A stretch of DNA of 64,000 nucleotides from Acidobacteriota bacterium (GTDB taxonomy: Bacteria > Acidobacteriota > Terriglobia > Bryobacterales > Bryobacteraceae): positions 1 to 64,000 of the forward strand of contig JACTMJ010000003.1 in NCBI GenBank assembly GCA_014584705.1. The letters are read 5' to 3'. The first letter of the stretch is position 1, and the number at the start of each line of letters is the position of its first letter. The notes under the pieces are model-generated. The model saw only the letters and a program-made list of their open reading frames with translations, was not told where the DNA came from and ran no database searches. The translations under genes and the position numbers were made by a program. Below, piece by piece: positions 28,521 to 37,975 of this stretch.

Positions 28521-29158
28521 GGCGTCACCTCCCGGGCCGACGCCAGCAGGCTGGATTGCTTCACGAATGCGAACATTTTTGCCTGCACCTGAAGGCCAAG
28601 GTCATCCCGGGCCGGCGTCACTTGCAGGCTGTCCAGGATCAGCAGACGCTCAGAGCGGTCCACCGCGTTCACAAACTCGACGAGATCCGCGAACGTGCCT
28701 TCGTATCCCGCATCGATCGTGAGCAGTTGATACTCATCGGTGCCTTCGATGGCGTCCGCCGTGAAGTTCTTTCCCCTGCTTCGAATGCCCGCGCCGGTCT
28801 CAATCGTGTCCAGCGCTTTCAGCAGGTCGCCCGCCGCCTGCCGTTGATCCAGAAAATACGTGCGGATGAAGCGCTCTCCGTCCGTTCCCCCGCTCTGCAT
28901 CTTCCCCGCCAACAGCTTCGCTTGCCGCAATCGAAGCCGCTGCTGCTGCAGCCGCGCTTCCAACCGTCCGCGTGCCGCATCAAGGCCCTCGGGCGAGCCG
29001 CCGAAGGGTTCCAGCAGGAGTAACGCCGCCAGCAGATTCAATGCGAGCAGCGTCCCAAGCACCAGCCGGGACTTGCGTTTGGGGCCGCCCGTAGCAAGAA
29101 AGCCCCCCTCTTTGCGGCGCGGGGCGGATGCTGTCGGTCTCGTTTTCATGCTTGCCAT
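28517..29158 (-). CDS. PilO/GspM-like inner-membrane protein
   Basis: About 213 residues from ATG 29158 (GAGGA 10 bases upstream; the frame opens at a TTG at 29167). A basic N-terminus is followed by one membrane helix (about 30-50), a coiled-coil-like region rich in Arg and Gln (LEARLQQQRLRLRQAKLL), and a ferredoxin-like C-terminal domain. This is the PilO/GspM layout, whose members dimerise with PilN/GspL in the platform complex. The gene lies between pilN-like and pilP-like genes, matching the canonical order. Confidence 0.65.
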   Translation of the reverse strand: MASMKTRPTASAPRRKEGGFLATGGPKRKSRLVLGTLLALNLLAALLLLEPFGGSPEGLDAARGRLEARLQQQRLRLRQAKLLAGKMQSGGTDGERFIRTYFLDQRQAAGDLLKALDTIETGAGIRSRGKNFTADAIEGTDEYQLLTIDAGYEGTFADLVEFVNAVDRSERLLILDSLQVTPARDDLGLQVQAKMFAFVKQSSLLASAREVTP

Positions 29159-29170
29159 CGTCCCCAATCC

Positions 29171-29737
29171 TCAGAGCTTCTGGGCGTAATTCACGCTAAT
29201 CCGGTATCGATAGAGCGGTTCGCTTTCCGTCGGGGCCAGAGACGAGTGGATCGCCGTCGGCCCGAAGACCGGGCTGCCCTCCATCCGCCGCAACATCTGG
29301 ACCACCGGTTCTCCCGTCTCGGAAGCGACGTCCATGTCCAGATAAACCTCGTTCGATGCGGTCACCTGCGGGCGAATCCGCAAGATCCTCACATTGTGAG
29401 GAAGCACCGTCGCCAGATCGTCGAACAGCCTCGTCCAGCTGATAGCCTTGCGCCGCAGCAGGGAATTGATGAAGACCGTTTGTTCCAGCACCTCGGAGTA
29501 ACGGGGATCCCGAAGAATCGCATCCTGCGCCGCTTGCTGGCGGGCCACCGAAGCGGATTCGGCCTGGAGTTCCGCAATGCGCGCCGTGGTCTCCCGCGCC
29601 TCCCAGCGATTGGCGACATTGAGATAGATCAGAAAGCCCAGCAAGCCCACAAGCAGCACGCCCAGCACGGAAGTGAAAACGACGATGGGGCGGGTTCGGG
29701 CAAAGGGCGTGCTAGCCAGATTGTTCGTGACTCTCAT
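29171..29737 (-). CDS. PilN-like inner-membrane protein
   Basis: 188 residues: short cytoplasmic N-terminus starting MRVTNNLASTPF (the PilN tail that binds PilM begins with a similar NLLP/NLA motif), one membrane helix (about 19-41), a coiled coil, and a ferredoxin-like domain (ISWTRLFDDLATVLPHNVRILRI). PilN links the cytoplasmic actin-like PilM to PilO. Its ATG overlaps the stop of the pilM-like gene by 4 bases. Confidence 0.75.
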   Translation of the reverse strand: MRVTNNLASTPFARTRPIVVFTSVLGVLLVGLLGFLIYLNVANRWEARETTARIAELQAESASVARQQAAQDAILRDPRYSEVLEQTVFINSLLRRKAISWTRLFDDLATVLPHNVRILRIRPQVTASNEVYLDMDVASETGEPVVQMLRRMEGSPVFGPTAIHSSLAPTESEPLYRYRISVNYAQKL

Positions 29738-30693
29738 GGTGTCGGTTCTCCCAAGCCTTGGATGTAGCCGAGGGCCCCGGCGTTATGGGCCTGTGGCGCA
29801 CCGAATCGGGAAGCAAGTTCCAGGGCGGGAATCGAAAACTCTTTCTCCAGCCCTCGGGACAGCGCCGCGGCGTCTTCGCGAAATCCGCACAGCCAGATCC
29901 GATCCGCTCGCGTGCCGAGTTGGTCTTCCGCCATTGCAAGCATGGGCTGCAGGAGATTCAGCAATTCCTCCCAGGACACTTCCGGCAGTTCGACCGTCCG
30001 CATCAAACGCAGGACGCCGTTCTGCGAAACCGCCGCCGTCATTACGTTGCCGCTGAGCTTGGCCAGCAGAGAAATATCGTCCGCGGGAAGCAGGGAGAGC
30101 GCGGCCAGCGCGCTCGAGCTGACGAAGCCGGGGTGACAGTGCCGTTCCCGGAGCAGGGCCTCGTATTCCGCCAGCACGTGCAGCGGGCAGGTCGTGGCCA
30201 CCACCGTCACGCCTCCCGTCTCCCCGCCCTCGGCATCCGCTTTGGGGAAGCTCTGGAACGCCACCTGAGCGGTATCGAGGTCGTAGGGGACAATCTTGCG
30301 CAGGCGGAAGCGCACCAGCGGCTCCCGCTCTTCGTGGCGCGCCGGGAAATCTTCAAAATCCAGAATCGACGTCCGGATGCTGTAGTCCGGCAGCAGCACC
30401 GCCGTCTGCGTCTCTCGCCCGCCGCGCGGCGTTCCGCCTTGCCCCGCTTCATGAAGCGGAATCGCATGCAGCGCCTGCTTCACCCGCTCGTAGTCGCGCA
30501 GATTGTTTTCCACCGGAGAGGCCACCAGCGCCCCGCCGGGCAGCGCTTCAAAGCGAACGTCAGCGGGATTGGCGGTGGCGGCGCGAAACACGCCCGCCTC
30601 GGAGAACTCCACCACCCACGCGGGCGGCGGGTCCGCGATCCAGCGCTCCAGGAACGCGGGCAGCTTCGGCATGCGTAAGGGCTGGGTTAGCAT
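29734..30693 (-). CDS. PilM/GspL-like cytoplasmic actin-fold protein
   Basis: About 319 residues from ATG 30693, chosen because it begins directly after the gspE stop; a longer frame to 30921 overlaps gspE. The body resembles the actin-like ATPase fold of PilM and GspL: an N-terminal strand region WVVEFSEAGVFRAA, LVRFRLRKIVPYDLDTAQVAFQ, and a C-terminal NAGALGYIQGL. It would form the cytoplasmic ring that holds PilN. The classic PilM phosphate loops look weak, so it may be a divergent member. Confidence 0.7.
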   Translation of the reverse strand: MLTQPLRMPKLPAFLERWIADPPPAWVVEFSEAGVFRAATANPADVRFEALPGGALVASPVENNLRDYERVKQALHAIPLHEAGQGGTPRGGRETQTAVLLPDYSIRTSILDFEDFPARHEEREPLVRFRLRKIVPYDLDTAQVAFQSFPKADAEGGETGGVTVVATTCPLHVLAEYEALLRERHCHPGFVSSSALAALSLLPADDISLLAKLSGNVMTAAVSQNGVLRLMRTVELPEVSWEELLNLLQPMLAMAEDQLGTRADRIWLCGFREDAAALSRGLEKEFSIPALELASRFGAPQAHNAGALGYIQGLGEPTP

Positions 30694-30695
30694 CG

Positions 30696-32324
30696 TCAGT
30701 TCGTCTCGATGAAAGTCACCTTGTTCACTTCGCGCAAAGTCGTGATCTCCTTGCGCACCTGCATGAGAGCCGATTCCCGCAACGACGTCATCCCTTCCAG
30801 GCGCGCCTGGCGGCGGATCTCGGATGTCGGCCGCCGGTCCAGAATCATCTCCCGTACCTTCTCGCTCAGGTCGAGCAGTTCCGTGATGGCCGTGCGCCCG
30901 TGGTAGCCGGTGCCGCCGCACTCAAAACAGCCCGCCCCCTCCTTGAAGTCCACTTGCCGCCATTCCGTCAGATCGAGGCCGCTTTCGAGGAGATATTCGT
31001 CGTCATAGTGCGCGCTGCGTTTGCAGTGCGTGCAGATCACGCGCACCAATCGCTGCGCCAGAATGCAGTTGAGCGCGGACACAAAGTTGTACGCTTCCAC
31101 GCCCATATTCAGAAAGCGCCCCAGCACGTCGAAGACGTTGTTGGCGTGGACGGTGGTGAACACCAGGTGCCCGGTGAGCGCGGCGTTGATGGCGATCTGC
31201 GCCGTTTCCTGATCCCGGATTTCCCCCACCATCACTTTGTCCGGGTCGTGCCGCAAGATCGAGCGCAGGCCCCGCGCGAAGCTAAGACCTTTCTTATCGT
31301 TCACCGGGATCTGCGTGATGCCTTTGAGCTGGTACTCCACCGGATCTTCAATCGTGATGATCTTGTCTTCGTCGTTCTGAATCTCGCTGAGCGCGGCATA
31401 GAGCGTCGTGGTTTTTCCGGAGCCGGTGGGCCCGGTCACGAGCACCATTCCGTAAGGTTCCTTGATGTAACGCCGAAACTTCTGGATCTCCGTTTCGTCG
31501 AAGCCCACCACCTCAAGCGTGAGCCGGGAAAATTTCTCGCTCATCGATTCCTTGTCGAGCACGCGCAGCACGGCGTCTTCCCCGTGAATGGTGGGCATGA
31601 TGGAAACGCGGAAGTCGATCAGGCGGCTTTTGTAGCGCACGCGGAAGCGCCCGTCCTGCGGCACCCGGCGCTCCGCGATGTCGAGCTCGCTCATCACCTT
31701 GATGCGGGAGAGGATGGCCGTGTGCCACTCCTTCGCAATCGGCGGCATTGCGTATTGCAGCACGCCGTCGATGCGGTATTTGATCACCACTTCGCCGTCC
31801 CGCGTTTCGATGTGGATGTCGCTTGCGCGGCGTTCGAGCGCGCTGAAAATCGTCGTGTCCACCAGCTTGATAACGGGCGCGATGTCGGCGTCTCCCGAAG
31901 TCAGCCGTTCGATCGAGAGCGTCTCTTCCGGGTTCTCCTCTTCGCCCACCAGGTCCAGCGCAAAGCCCGCCGTCGCTTCTTCGAGAACGCGCTGCGATTG
32001 CTCGGTCTTCTTCAGCAGTTCGCTGATCTCCGAAAGCGTCGCCACCTTCACCCGAAGCTTGCGCCGCAGCAGGATGCTCAGTTCATCCACCACGCCCAGG
32101 TTGCGCGGATCCGAGATGGCGATCTCAAGCATGCCTCCCTGTTCGCGCAGCGGAACAAAGCTGTAGCGAAACATGAGGTCAACCGGGATGGAACGGAAGA
32201 GATCGTGGTCAATCTCCGCGGTCTTGATATCGACAAAGTCGCAGCGGTAGCGCCGCGCCATGCTCAGGGCGTTCTGGCGTTCGATCTCCGCGTTGCGCGC
32301 CCTTGCTTCGGAAGTGGTTGCCAT
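30696..32324 (-). CDS. gspE: Type II secretion / type IV pilus assembly ATPase (GspE/PilB)
   Basis: 542 residues. An N-terminal GspE_N/MshEN-like domain (about 20-110) is followed by the ATPase: Walker A GPTGSGKTTTLYAAL (298-312), the acidic IITIEDPVEYQLKGI box (322-336), Walker B DKVMVGEIRD (362-371) and a His box (TGHLVFTTVHAN). A tetracysteine zinc site (C431, C434, C466, C469) is complete. The hexamer powers pilus or pseudopilus extension from the inner face of the membrane. The gene lies between gspF and pilM-like genes, all co-directional. Confidence 0.95.
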   Translation of the reverse strand: MATTSEARARNAEIERQNALSMARRYRCDFVDIKTAEIDHDLFRSIPVDLMFRYSFVPLREQGGMLEIAISDPRNLGVVDELSILLRRKLRVKVATLSEISELLKKTEQSQRVLEEATAGFALDLVGEEENPEETLSIERLTSGDADIAPVIKLVDTTIFSALERRASDIHIETRDGEVVIKYRIDGVLQYAMPPIAKEWHTAILSRIKVMSELDIAERRVPQDGRFRVRYKSRLIDFRVSIMPTIHGEDAVLRVLDKESMSEKFSRLTLEVVGFDETEIQKFRRYIKEPYGMVLVTGPTGSGKTTTLYAALSEIQNDEDKIITIEDPVEYQLKGITQIPVNDKKGLSFARGLRSILRHDPDKVMVGEIRDQETAQIAINAALTGHLVFTTVHANNVFDVLGRFLNMGVEAYNFVSALNCILAQRLVRVICTHCKRSAHYDDEYLLESGLDLTEWRQVDFKEGAGCFECGGTGYHGRTAITELLDLSEKVREMILDRRPTSEIRRQARLEGMTSLRESALMQVRKEITTLREVNKVTFIETN

Positions 32325-32348
32325 GCGAATTCTCTATCCCGCTTGCGA

Positions 32349-33557
32349 TTATCCCAGGCGGTCCGCCAGGGAAAAGATGGGCAGATACAGCGCGATCAGC
32401 ACGAACGCGACGAATATCCCCATGAAGATCATGATCGCGGGCTCGATGAGCGAGAGCGCCGCCGTCATGCGTGTGTTCACGTCCGCCTCAAAGAATTCCG
32501 CCACGCTCGAGAGCATCGTGGTGAGGGCGCCCGTCGATTCGCCAACTTCGATCATGTCGATCGAAAGGGGCGGGAAAATGCCCGTTGCCGACAGCGCCGC
32601 CGATAGCGGCTTGCCTTCCTTCACCGCCCGGCTGGCGCTGCCGATCGCCTTTCGCAATAGTCTGGATTCGAGCGATTCTGATGCCGTTTCCAGCGCCGGA
32701 ACCAGCGGGATGCCTCCCGTTAGCAGCGTGCCCAGAATGCGGGAGAACTGCGACACCTGGAACTTGATCCAGATGTCGCCGGCGATGGGTAGGCGCAACT
32801 TCATCCGGTCCAGCGTTTCCTGCGCCGCTTCGCCGCGGGCCCACCAGCGGAACCCGAAAATTCCGAGCGCCGCGGCGGCGGCCAGGCCGAGCACATAATC
32901 CTTGCTCGTCGTGCCAAAAGCGATCAGCACCCTGGTGACAACCGGCAGTTCCGCCGACATGCTGTTATACAGTTCCGCGAAACTGGGAACGACATAGGTC
33001 ACCAGAAAAACGATCAGCAGCAGCACCAGCACGATCAGGAAGCACGGGTAAATGAGCGAGAGAAGCAGTTTCTTGCGTACCGCCAGGGTCAGGCGCTGGT
33101 ATTGGATATACCGGTCGAGCACCTCTTCAAGGCTCCCCGCCTTTTCGCCCGCCATCAGCGACGTCACATAAATCGGCGGGAAAACGCGCTGGGCGCGAAA
33201 CGCCTCGGAAATCAGTGCGCCACCCTTCACCTCGTCGCGGATGCGCTTGAGATAACCCGACATTTTGGGATCGCTCAGCCGCTCCGCGAGCAGGTCGAGC
33301 GCCTTGAGGATCGGCAATCCGGCGCGCACCAGCGTTACAAATTGCTGGTTGAACACCAGGAACCGCTCCAGATTCAGCTTTTTTCGCCTGGCAAGCAGGC
33401 CGCCCGACAAAGAGGCGGCGGACTTGGAGCGAACCGAATACACCAGATAGCCCTGCTGGGTGTAGCTCTCCCGGAGTTGGGCTTCCGAATCCGCTTCCTC
33501 CACCTTCTGGTGGATTTTGCCCCGGCTATCCGCGAATTTGAGTACGTATTCGGCCAT
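32349..33557 (-). CDS. gspF: Type II secretion / type IV pilus inner-membrane platform protein (GspF/PilC)
   Basis: 402 residues, the family's usual length. Two duplicated cytoplasmic four-helix domains are visible, each beginning with an F-x-x-Q-x-x-x-L-x-x-x-G motif (FNQQFVTLVRAGLPILKALD near 70-90 and FSRILGTLLTGGIPLVPALE near 272-291). Three membrane helices follow the typical pattern, one right at the C-terminus. GspF/PilC anchors the GspE motor to the membrane and the growing pilus. It lies just 5' of gspE. Confidence 0.93.
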   Translation of the reverse strand: MAEYVLKFADSRGKIHQKVEEADSEAQLRESYTQQGYLVYSVRSKSAASLSGGLLARRKKLNLERFLVFNQQFVTLVRAGLPILKALDLLAERLSDPKMSGYLKRIRDEVKGGALISEAFRAQRVFPPIYVTSLMAGEKAGSLEEVLDRYIQYQRLTLAVRKKLLLSLIYPCFLIVLVLLLIVFLVTYVVPSFAELYNSMSAELPVVTRVLIAFGTTSKDYVLGLAAAAALGIFGFRWWARGEAAQETLDRMKLRLPIAGDIWIKFQVSQFSRILGTLLTGGIPLVPALETASESLESRLLRKAIGSASRAVKEGKPLSAALSATGIFPPLSIDMIEVGESTGALTTMLSSVAEFFEADVNTRMTAALSLIEPAIMIFMGIFVAFVLIALYLPIFSLADRLG

Positions 33558-33585
33558 CGCCCTGCTTCGTTACTGTCGCGTGCCC

Positions 33586-34227
33586 TTACTGCTCCGCGTC
33601 CACCACCCGCGAACCTTGCGGCGGTTGAAATTCGAACTTTGCCGCAGCAATCGGGATGTTGCGCTTCTCGTTCTGAAAGCGAAAACGGTTCACCGCCTGG
33701 TCAACCCCGGTCACCTCCACTTCGAGGATCTGGAAACCGGGCGTTACCAGGAAAGCCACCAGGCTGTATGGCGCCTTTTCGCTGCGCGGTTCCGCCGTAA
33801 TCCAGTAGTTCGCTCCCACCGGTTTGAGCGTGAAGCGCCGGAAATCTTTCTGGAAGTTGAGACGCCCCAGCAGAAAGGCGAGCGGCGCTCGAAGATCATC
33901 CGTCGCCTTGAACGGCGTTCGCTCGGCGACGTTGGTCGACGGGGAATAGAGATAGACGAATTTGCCGTCGGAGACGAAAAGCTTGTTCGCCGGCTCCCGG
34001 TAGTCCCAGCGCATTTTTCCCGGCTTTTGCAAGTACAGCGTGCCCGATTCCGTGCGCTGCCGCGGCCCGAACGAGAATACCTGGGCAAACTGGGTTTCCA
34101 GCGTTCTCGTTGCGTTATATCTCTCCTCAATCCCCTTCAAAATGGGGGAGATCGAGGTCTGGGCAAAAGCGCTTATCCCGCATAGAGATAGCATTACCCA
34201 GAGAATCGCCGGACGAATCATACACAT
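33586..34227 (-). CDS. lolA: Periplasmic outer-membrane lipoprotein carrier LolA-like
   Basis: About 213 residues if started at ATG 34227; ATG codons at 34236 and 34221 are also possible, and the AAAGGG site fits 34227 best. Signal peptide ends near AFAQ. The mature part has the LolA pattern: ILKGIEERYNATRTLETQFAQ, QRTESGTLYLQKPGKMRWDY, and a strand-rich half-open barrel. LolA carries lipoproteins from LolCDE to the outer membrane. It heads the pilus/secretion operon here, an arrangement that would help pilotin or secretin lipoproteins reach the outer membrane (inference). Confidence 0.88.
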   Translation of the reverse strand: MCMIRPAILWVMLSLCGISAFAQTSISPILKGIEERYNATRTLETQFAQVFSFGPRQRTESGTLYLQKPGKMRWDYREPANKLFVSDGKFVYLYSPSTNVAERTPFKATDDLRAPLAFLLGRLNFQKDFRRFTLKPVGANYWITAEPRSEKAPYSLVAFLVTPGFQILEVEVTGVDQAVNRFRFQNEKRNIPIAAAKFEFQPPQGSRVVDAEQ

Positions 34228-34378
34228 TAGACGCATGCCCTTTCGAAAACGTGGAGGTCCTCCTCACGAGAGTAGGACGGCTTCGGAACGGGTTTCGGGT
34301 GCGCGCGGCGTTCAATGTCTCCCGTCGCGCTCCGGTTCCGATAGAGAATAGGAACGTACAATTGGAGGCGCGAGAGCC

Positions 34379-35251
34379 ATGAGCCAGCTTTACATCACCG
34401 GAAAAGTGTTCCACGAGAAAGGCCCCTGGGGCGAGAACCGGCCCGTCTCCGGCGCACGGGTGGAAATCCTGAGCGGCGACGATGCGGAGCGTGGCGCGGA
34501 CCTCATCCTGCTTGCCACCACGGACGCCAATGGCGAGTTTTCCGGGTTGACCACCGAATGGCGCACCATGGTCCTGAAAACCGTGCCCGATCCCGAGAAG
34601 CCCTGGAAGACCATGCAGGTCGAGGAACCGGACCCGCAAGAGACCATGCTGCTCCGCGCGCGCGTCCGGCAAACCACCGCCCAGGGCGTCAAGGTGGTAA
34701 CTCTCCCCGTCCAGTACATCGACGACATCACGCCGATTGCGCCTCTGGTGGTGAACTGGACGCCCCCGGAGCAAACCGCGCTCGGTTCGGTCAATGGCCT
34801 CGCGTGCGGTTCGCCCATGGAGTTCCTGGAGCGCGGCATGGAAGCGCTGAATGCCCGCAGCGCCTCGATTCGGATGGAAGCGTTCGGCGAAGCCGGCGAG
34901 CCCTATCTCGAACTCACCGCTCCCACCGCCCGCCAGCAGCGCATGGCCGCTTCCATGCACTGGAAACCGGAGGACATCCTCCGCATCCGGACCCTGCTTC
35001 TTGCAAACGAGAACGCCGGCGATGGGCTCGATAGCTTCTGGCTCTCACTCGTCGTTGCCTCCATCGTCTTCTCGCCGGTTACCGGACAGGCCGGGGCCAG
35101 CTTTGGGCTGGCGCTGCTGCGGCTCTTGCAATCCGGTTACCGTGTCCAATCCGTGGGCAATGCCAGCGTCTCTCTGAGCGGATCGGGCGTGGCGATTCAC
35201 TTGGATCACCCGGGCTTCCACGCCTCGCAATCCGCTGTTGAAACCATTTAG
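34379..35251 (+). CDS. Conserved hypothetical protein with carboxypeptidase-regulatory-like N-terminus
   Basis: 290 residues, ATG with GGAGG 9 bases upstream. The first ~120 residues resemble a carboxypeptidase-regulatory/transthyretin-like beta-sandwich (GKVFHEKGPWGENRPVSGARV and ATTDANGEFSGL). The second half is alpha/beta and ends in a glycine- and serine-rich stretch. There is no signal peptide, which is odd for this kind of sandwich. It sits alone between lolA (divergent) and a cytochrome c gene. Function unknown. Confidence 0.7.
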   Translation: MSQLYITGKVFHEKGPWGENRPVSGARVEILSGDDAERGADLILLATTDANGEFSGLTTEWRTMVLKTVPDPEKPWKTMQVEEPDPQETMLLRARVRQTTAQGVKVVTLPVQYIDDITPIAPLVVNWTPPEQTALGSVNGLACGSPMEFLERGMEALNARSASIRMEAFGEAGEPYLELTAPTARQQRMAASMHWKPEDILRIRTLLLANENAGDGLDSFWLSLVVASIVFSPVTGQAGASFGLALLRLLQSGYRVQSVGNASVSLSGSGVAIHLDHPGFHASQSAVETI

Positions 35252-35448
35252 CAAACGCGCGCCACACCCCTCGTCCCGGGCCGAGTTCGCCCTGCCCGTC
35301 TCCTTGAAATGCGGGAGATTTTTGTACAGATTTTTCTGTGGTAGCGTATCCGAATATCACGATGCTTTCCAGGGCCTGAGCGGAGCGGCGCGGGGCGTGT
35401 TCACGCGCTCCGGCGATGGCTTTGAGCAACGATTCCGGAGTATTCAGC

Positions 35449-35907
35449 ATGCAAGTGAATGGATTGGGGAAAATCTTTTGGGTGACTGCCGCTGCTCTGT
35501 TTTGCGTTTCGCTGAACATCGTTGCGGCGGCGCAGGATTCAAAGGCGGGGAAAAGCACCGCGCCTTCTTATACAGTCTCCGCGGACGGTCCCGGACTGTA
35601 CCGCACGTATTGCGCCGTGTGCCACGGTGTCCGGGGGCAGGGCGATGGTCCCGCCGCGCCCGCGATGAAGCAGAAAGTAAGCGATCTCACGGTGCTCAGC
35701 AAGAAGAACGGCGGCAAGTTTCCGGAAGAAGAGGTCTATGCTTCCATCTCCGGTGACCAGCCTTCGAAGATCCGGGCGCACGGCTCATCCGATATGCCTA
35801 CATGGGGGTATGTGTTCCGGCGCGATTCGAAATCGCCGGGCGATCGCGAAGCGGTAACCCGGTTGAAGGCGCTCACCGCGTATGTGAAGAGCATACAGGT
35901 GAAGTAG
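35449..35907 (+). CDS. Periplasmic class I cytochrome c
   Basis: 152 residues from ATG 35449 (an upstream ATG at 35416 is in frame but is followed by non-signal sequence). A signal peptide ends near AAAQ. One haem site, CAVCH (C55, C58, H59), with the distal Met probably in SSDMPTWG. It is a small electron carrier or a domain partner of an oxidase. The closest neighbour on the strand is a Usp gene 66 bases on. No redox enzyme is adjacent. Confidence 0.9.
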   Translation: MQVNGLGKIFWVTAAALFCVSLNIVAAAQDSKAGKSTAPSYTVSADGPGLYRTYCAVCHGVRGQGDGPAAPAMKQKVSDLTVLSKKNGGKFPEEEVYASISGDQPSKIRAHGSSDMPTWGYVFRRDSKSPGDREAVTRLKALTAYVKSIQVK

Positions 35908-35973
35908 TCCTCCTTGCCGGAATCCGGCGTCTCGGGCCTATATCATGGAGGTCGGGGGGAAGGACGCACAGCC

Positions 35974-36801
35974 ATGATCAGGAGGATCTTAGTTGCCATT
36001 GGCGGGATTCGCGCCAACCCCGGCTCCAACTTCTGGGCCGTGAGCGTCGCTCAACGGCTTCAGGCGTCCGTGACGGTGATCCCACTCATGGATGCCGGTT
36101 CCTGGGCGCGACAGATGCCCCCGATGATGACCTCCGGCCATGCCGCGCGAGTGCTGGAGAGCCGCCCTTGGGAAGCGGCGCGCGAGGGGTTTGCACGGCT
36201 TCGGGAGCAGTGCGAAAGCGTTTACACTCCGGCTGCCGTCCCCTGGGAGCTGGCCGAGGCCGGCAATGCGCCGTGGGACTTCCTGGTGCGGGAATCGCAA
36301 TTTCATGACCTCGTGATTCTCGGCCTGGACGATACCTACGATCCCGTGATGATTCCCAATTTCTTTGAGGCCATCGGCGTTCTTCTGGGCGACGGCGCCT
36401 CTCCCCTCCTCTGCGTCCCGCCCGCGCAGCGGGAGATCGGAAAAGTCCTGATCGCTTTTAGCGGTACGGCTGCTTCGGCCCGGGCGCTCAAACGCTATGT
36501 GCATTCCCGCCTTTGGGAAGAAGCTTCGGTCGAAGTCGTGTGCCAGAACAACAGCCCCGCTGAGGCTCACTCCCACCTGCGGCAGGCCGGGCAGTTCCTG
36601 CGTGCCCATGGGCGTACGGCCAGGACAACGGCGCTCTCCGGACGCGCGCCGGAACTTTGCCGCTACGTGACGGAGAGCGGGGCGGACCTGATCGTGGCCG
36701 GTAGCAGCCACCGCAACCGCTTTGGGATTGAGACCAGCAGTGAAGTGCTTCGCGGCTTGCTCGCCCAAACCGTGCTGCCTGTCTTCATCGCGAGTTCCTG
36801 A
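35974..36801 (+). CDS. Universal stress protein, tandem UspA domains
   Basis: 275 residues from ATG 35974 (GAAGGA 10 bases upstream). Two Usp-like halves: the first starts MIRRILVAIGG, the second GKVLIAFSGTAASARALK and ends with DLIVAGSSHRNRFGIETSSEVLRGLLAQT, close to the G-x2-G-x9-G-S/T ATP-loop pattern though degenerate. The first half lacks a clear ATP loop. Such proteins respond to stress and starvation. It probably forms a small unit with the cytochrome c gene upstream. Confidence 0.8.
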   Translation: MIRRILVAIGGIRANPGSNFWAVSVAQRLQASVTVIPLMDAGSWARQMPPMMTSGHAARVLESRPWEAAREGFARLREQCESVYTPAAVPWELAEAGNAPWDFLVRESQFHDLVILGLDDTYDPVMIPNFFEAIGVLLGDGASPLLCVPPAQREIGKVLIAFSGTAASARALKRYVHSRLWEEASVEVVCQNNSPAEAHSHLRQAGQFLRAHGRTARTTALSGRAPELCRYVTESGADLIVAGSSHRNRFGIETSSEVLRGLLAQTVLPVFIASS

Positions 36802-36862
36802 ACCCGTTCGGTGTTCCGGGATGCACGGCAACTGTTCGCCCGGCCGCGGAGCGCAAAGGGAG

Positions 36863-37972
36863 CTACTTCGGGTCCAGAGTTGCCCGCACCAGTTCCAGCC
36901 GGCGCACCGGCGTTTCCCCGTCCACTTCCTCTTGCTCGAAGAGGGGCAGGATGTCCAGGCCCTCGATCACGCGGGCGAAGGCCGAGTATTTCCCATCGAG
37001 AGTCGGGGTATCGGCCAGCATGACGAAGAAGGACGTGGTGGCGGAATCCGGATCGTCTCCGTGCGCCATGGAAACCACTCCCTTCTCGTGCCGCACATCG
37101 TCGCGAAACTCGGCTTTCAGCGTTTTCACCCAGCGGTCCGCCTGGTGCGCCTCTCGCGGCTCGCGGTAATACCCCATTCCGCCTTGCAGGACGAAGCCCT
37201 TGGCGAGACGGTGGAACCCGGTATGGTCATACCAGCCCTCCGCCACAAGGTTGAGAAATTGCCGCACATGTTCCGGGGCCCACTCCGGCATGGTTTCGAG
37301 CCGCATCGTGCCCAGCGTCGTTTCGAGTGTCACCGTTCGCTTCAGTTCCGCCGCCGTTGCATCGCGGAACGGGGCGTGCCGCTTGGGTTCGATGGTGATG
37401 CGCCGTATGCGGACGGGTTCCAGCGCGATTCCGTTTGCATCGGCGGGCGTCTGCGAAATCTTTGCCACCACGTCGAGCCCCTCGGTGAGCTTCCCAAAAA
37501 CCGAGTATTGCCCATCGAGCGACGGCTGGGGATACACGCAGACAAAGAACTGCGCGCCATCGCTATCCGCCTCGCCCGGCACCCGGACGGTGGAGACCGT
37601 CCCCTGCTCATGCTTGAGATCGCTGAACTCGCTCTTGAGCAGCCGCAGCCCGCCCGTGCCCCAGAGTTCGCGCTTCGCCTTGGGGTCTTTCAGCAACGGA
37701 TCCCCGCCCTGAATGATGCCGTTCAGGACAACCCGGAAGAAGGCGCTCCCGTCGTAGTAGCCTTCCCCGGCAAGGCGGATGAACTGTTCCACGTGCCGGG
37801 GTGCCTTCTCCGGTGCAAACGCAAATCGAAAGGTGCCCAGGTCCGTCACCACGACGGCTTCCTGCTCTTCCGCGGGTCCCGCCGCGGTTTGAGCCCCCAG
37901 CGTGAACGCGCCCAGGGCAAGTACAAGGAGGGCGGCGCAATGTCGCGCGGCCCTGTTGAGCGCCATCCTCAT
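36863..37972 (-). CDS. Exported double-domain cyclophilin-type peptidyl-prolyl isomerase
   Basis: 369 residues, with a signal peptide (ALLVLALGAFTLGAQ) and two cyclophilin domains in tandem (about 38-197 and 213-365). Each has the F-x-R-x-x-x-G-F-x-x-Q-G-G-type core: GSAFFRVVLNGIIQGGD in the first and HTGFHRLAKGFVLQGGM in the second, and later AQFFVCV / TSFFVMLAD. It should catalyse proline isomerisation in the periplasm. It begins 3 bases after the stop of an ArsR-type regulator, so the two are one transcript. Confidence 0.9.
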   Translation of the reverse strand: MRMALNRAARHCAALLVLALGAFTLGAQTAAGPAEEQEAVVVTDLGTFRFAFAPEKAPRHVEQFIRLAGEGYYDGSAFFRVVLNGIIQGGDPLLKDPKAKRELWGTGGLRLLKSEFSDLKHEQGTVSTVRVPGEADSDGAQFFVCVYPQPSLDGQYSVFGKLTEGLDVVAKISQTPADANGIALEPVRIRRITIEPKRHAPFRDATAAELKRTVTLETTLGTMRLETMPEWAPEHVRQFLNLVAEGWYDHTGFHRLAKGFVLQGGMGYYREPREAHQADRWVKTLKAEFRDDVRHEKGVVSMAHGDDPDSATTSFFVMLADTPTLDGKYSAFARVIEGLDILPLFEQEEVDGETPVRRLELVRATLDPK

Positions 37973-37975
37973 ACG

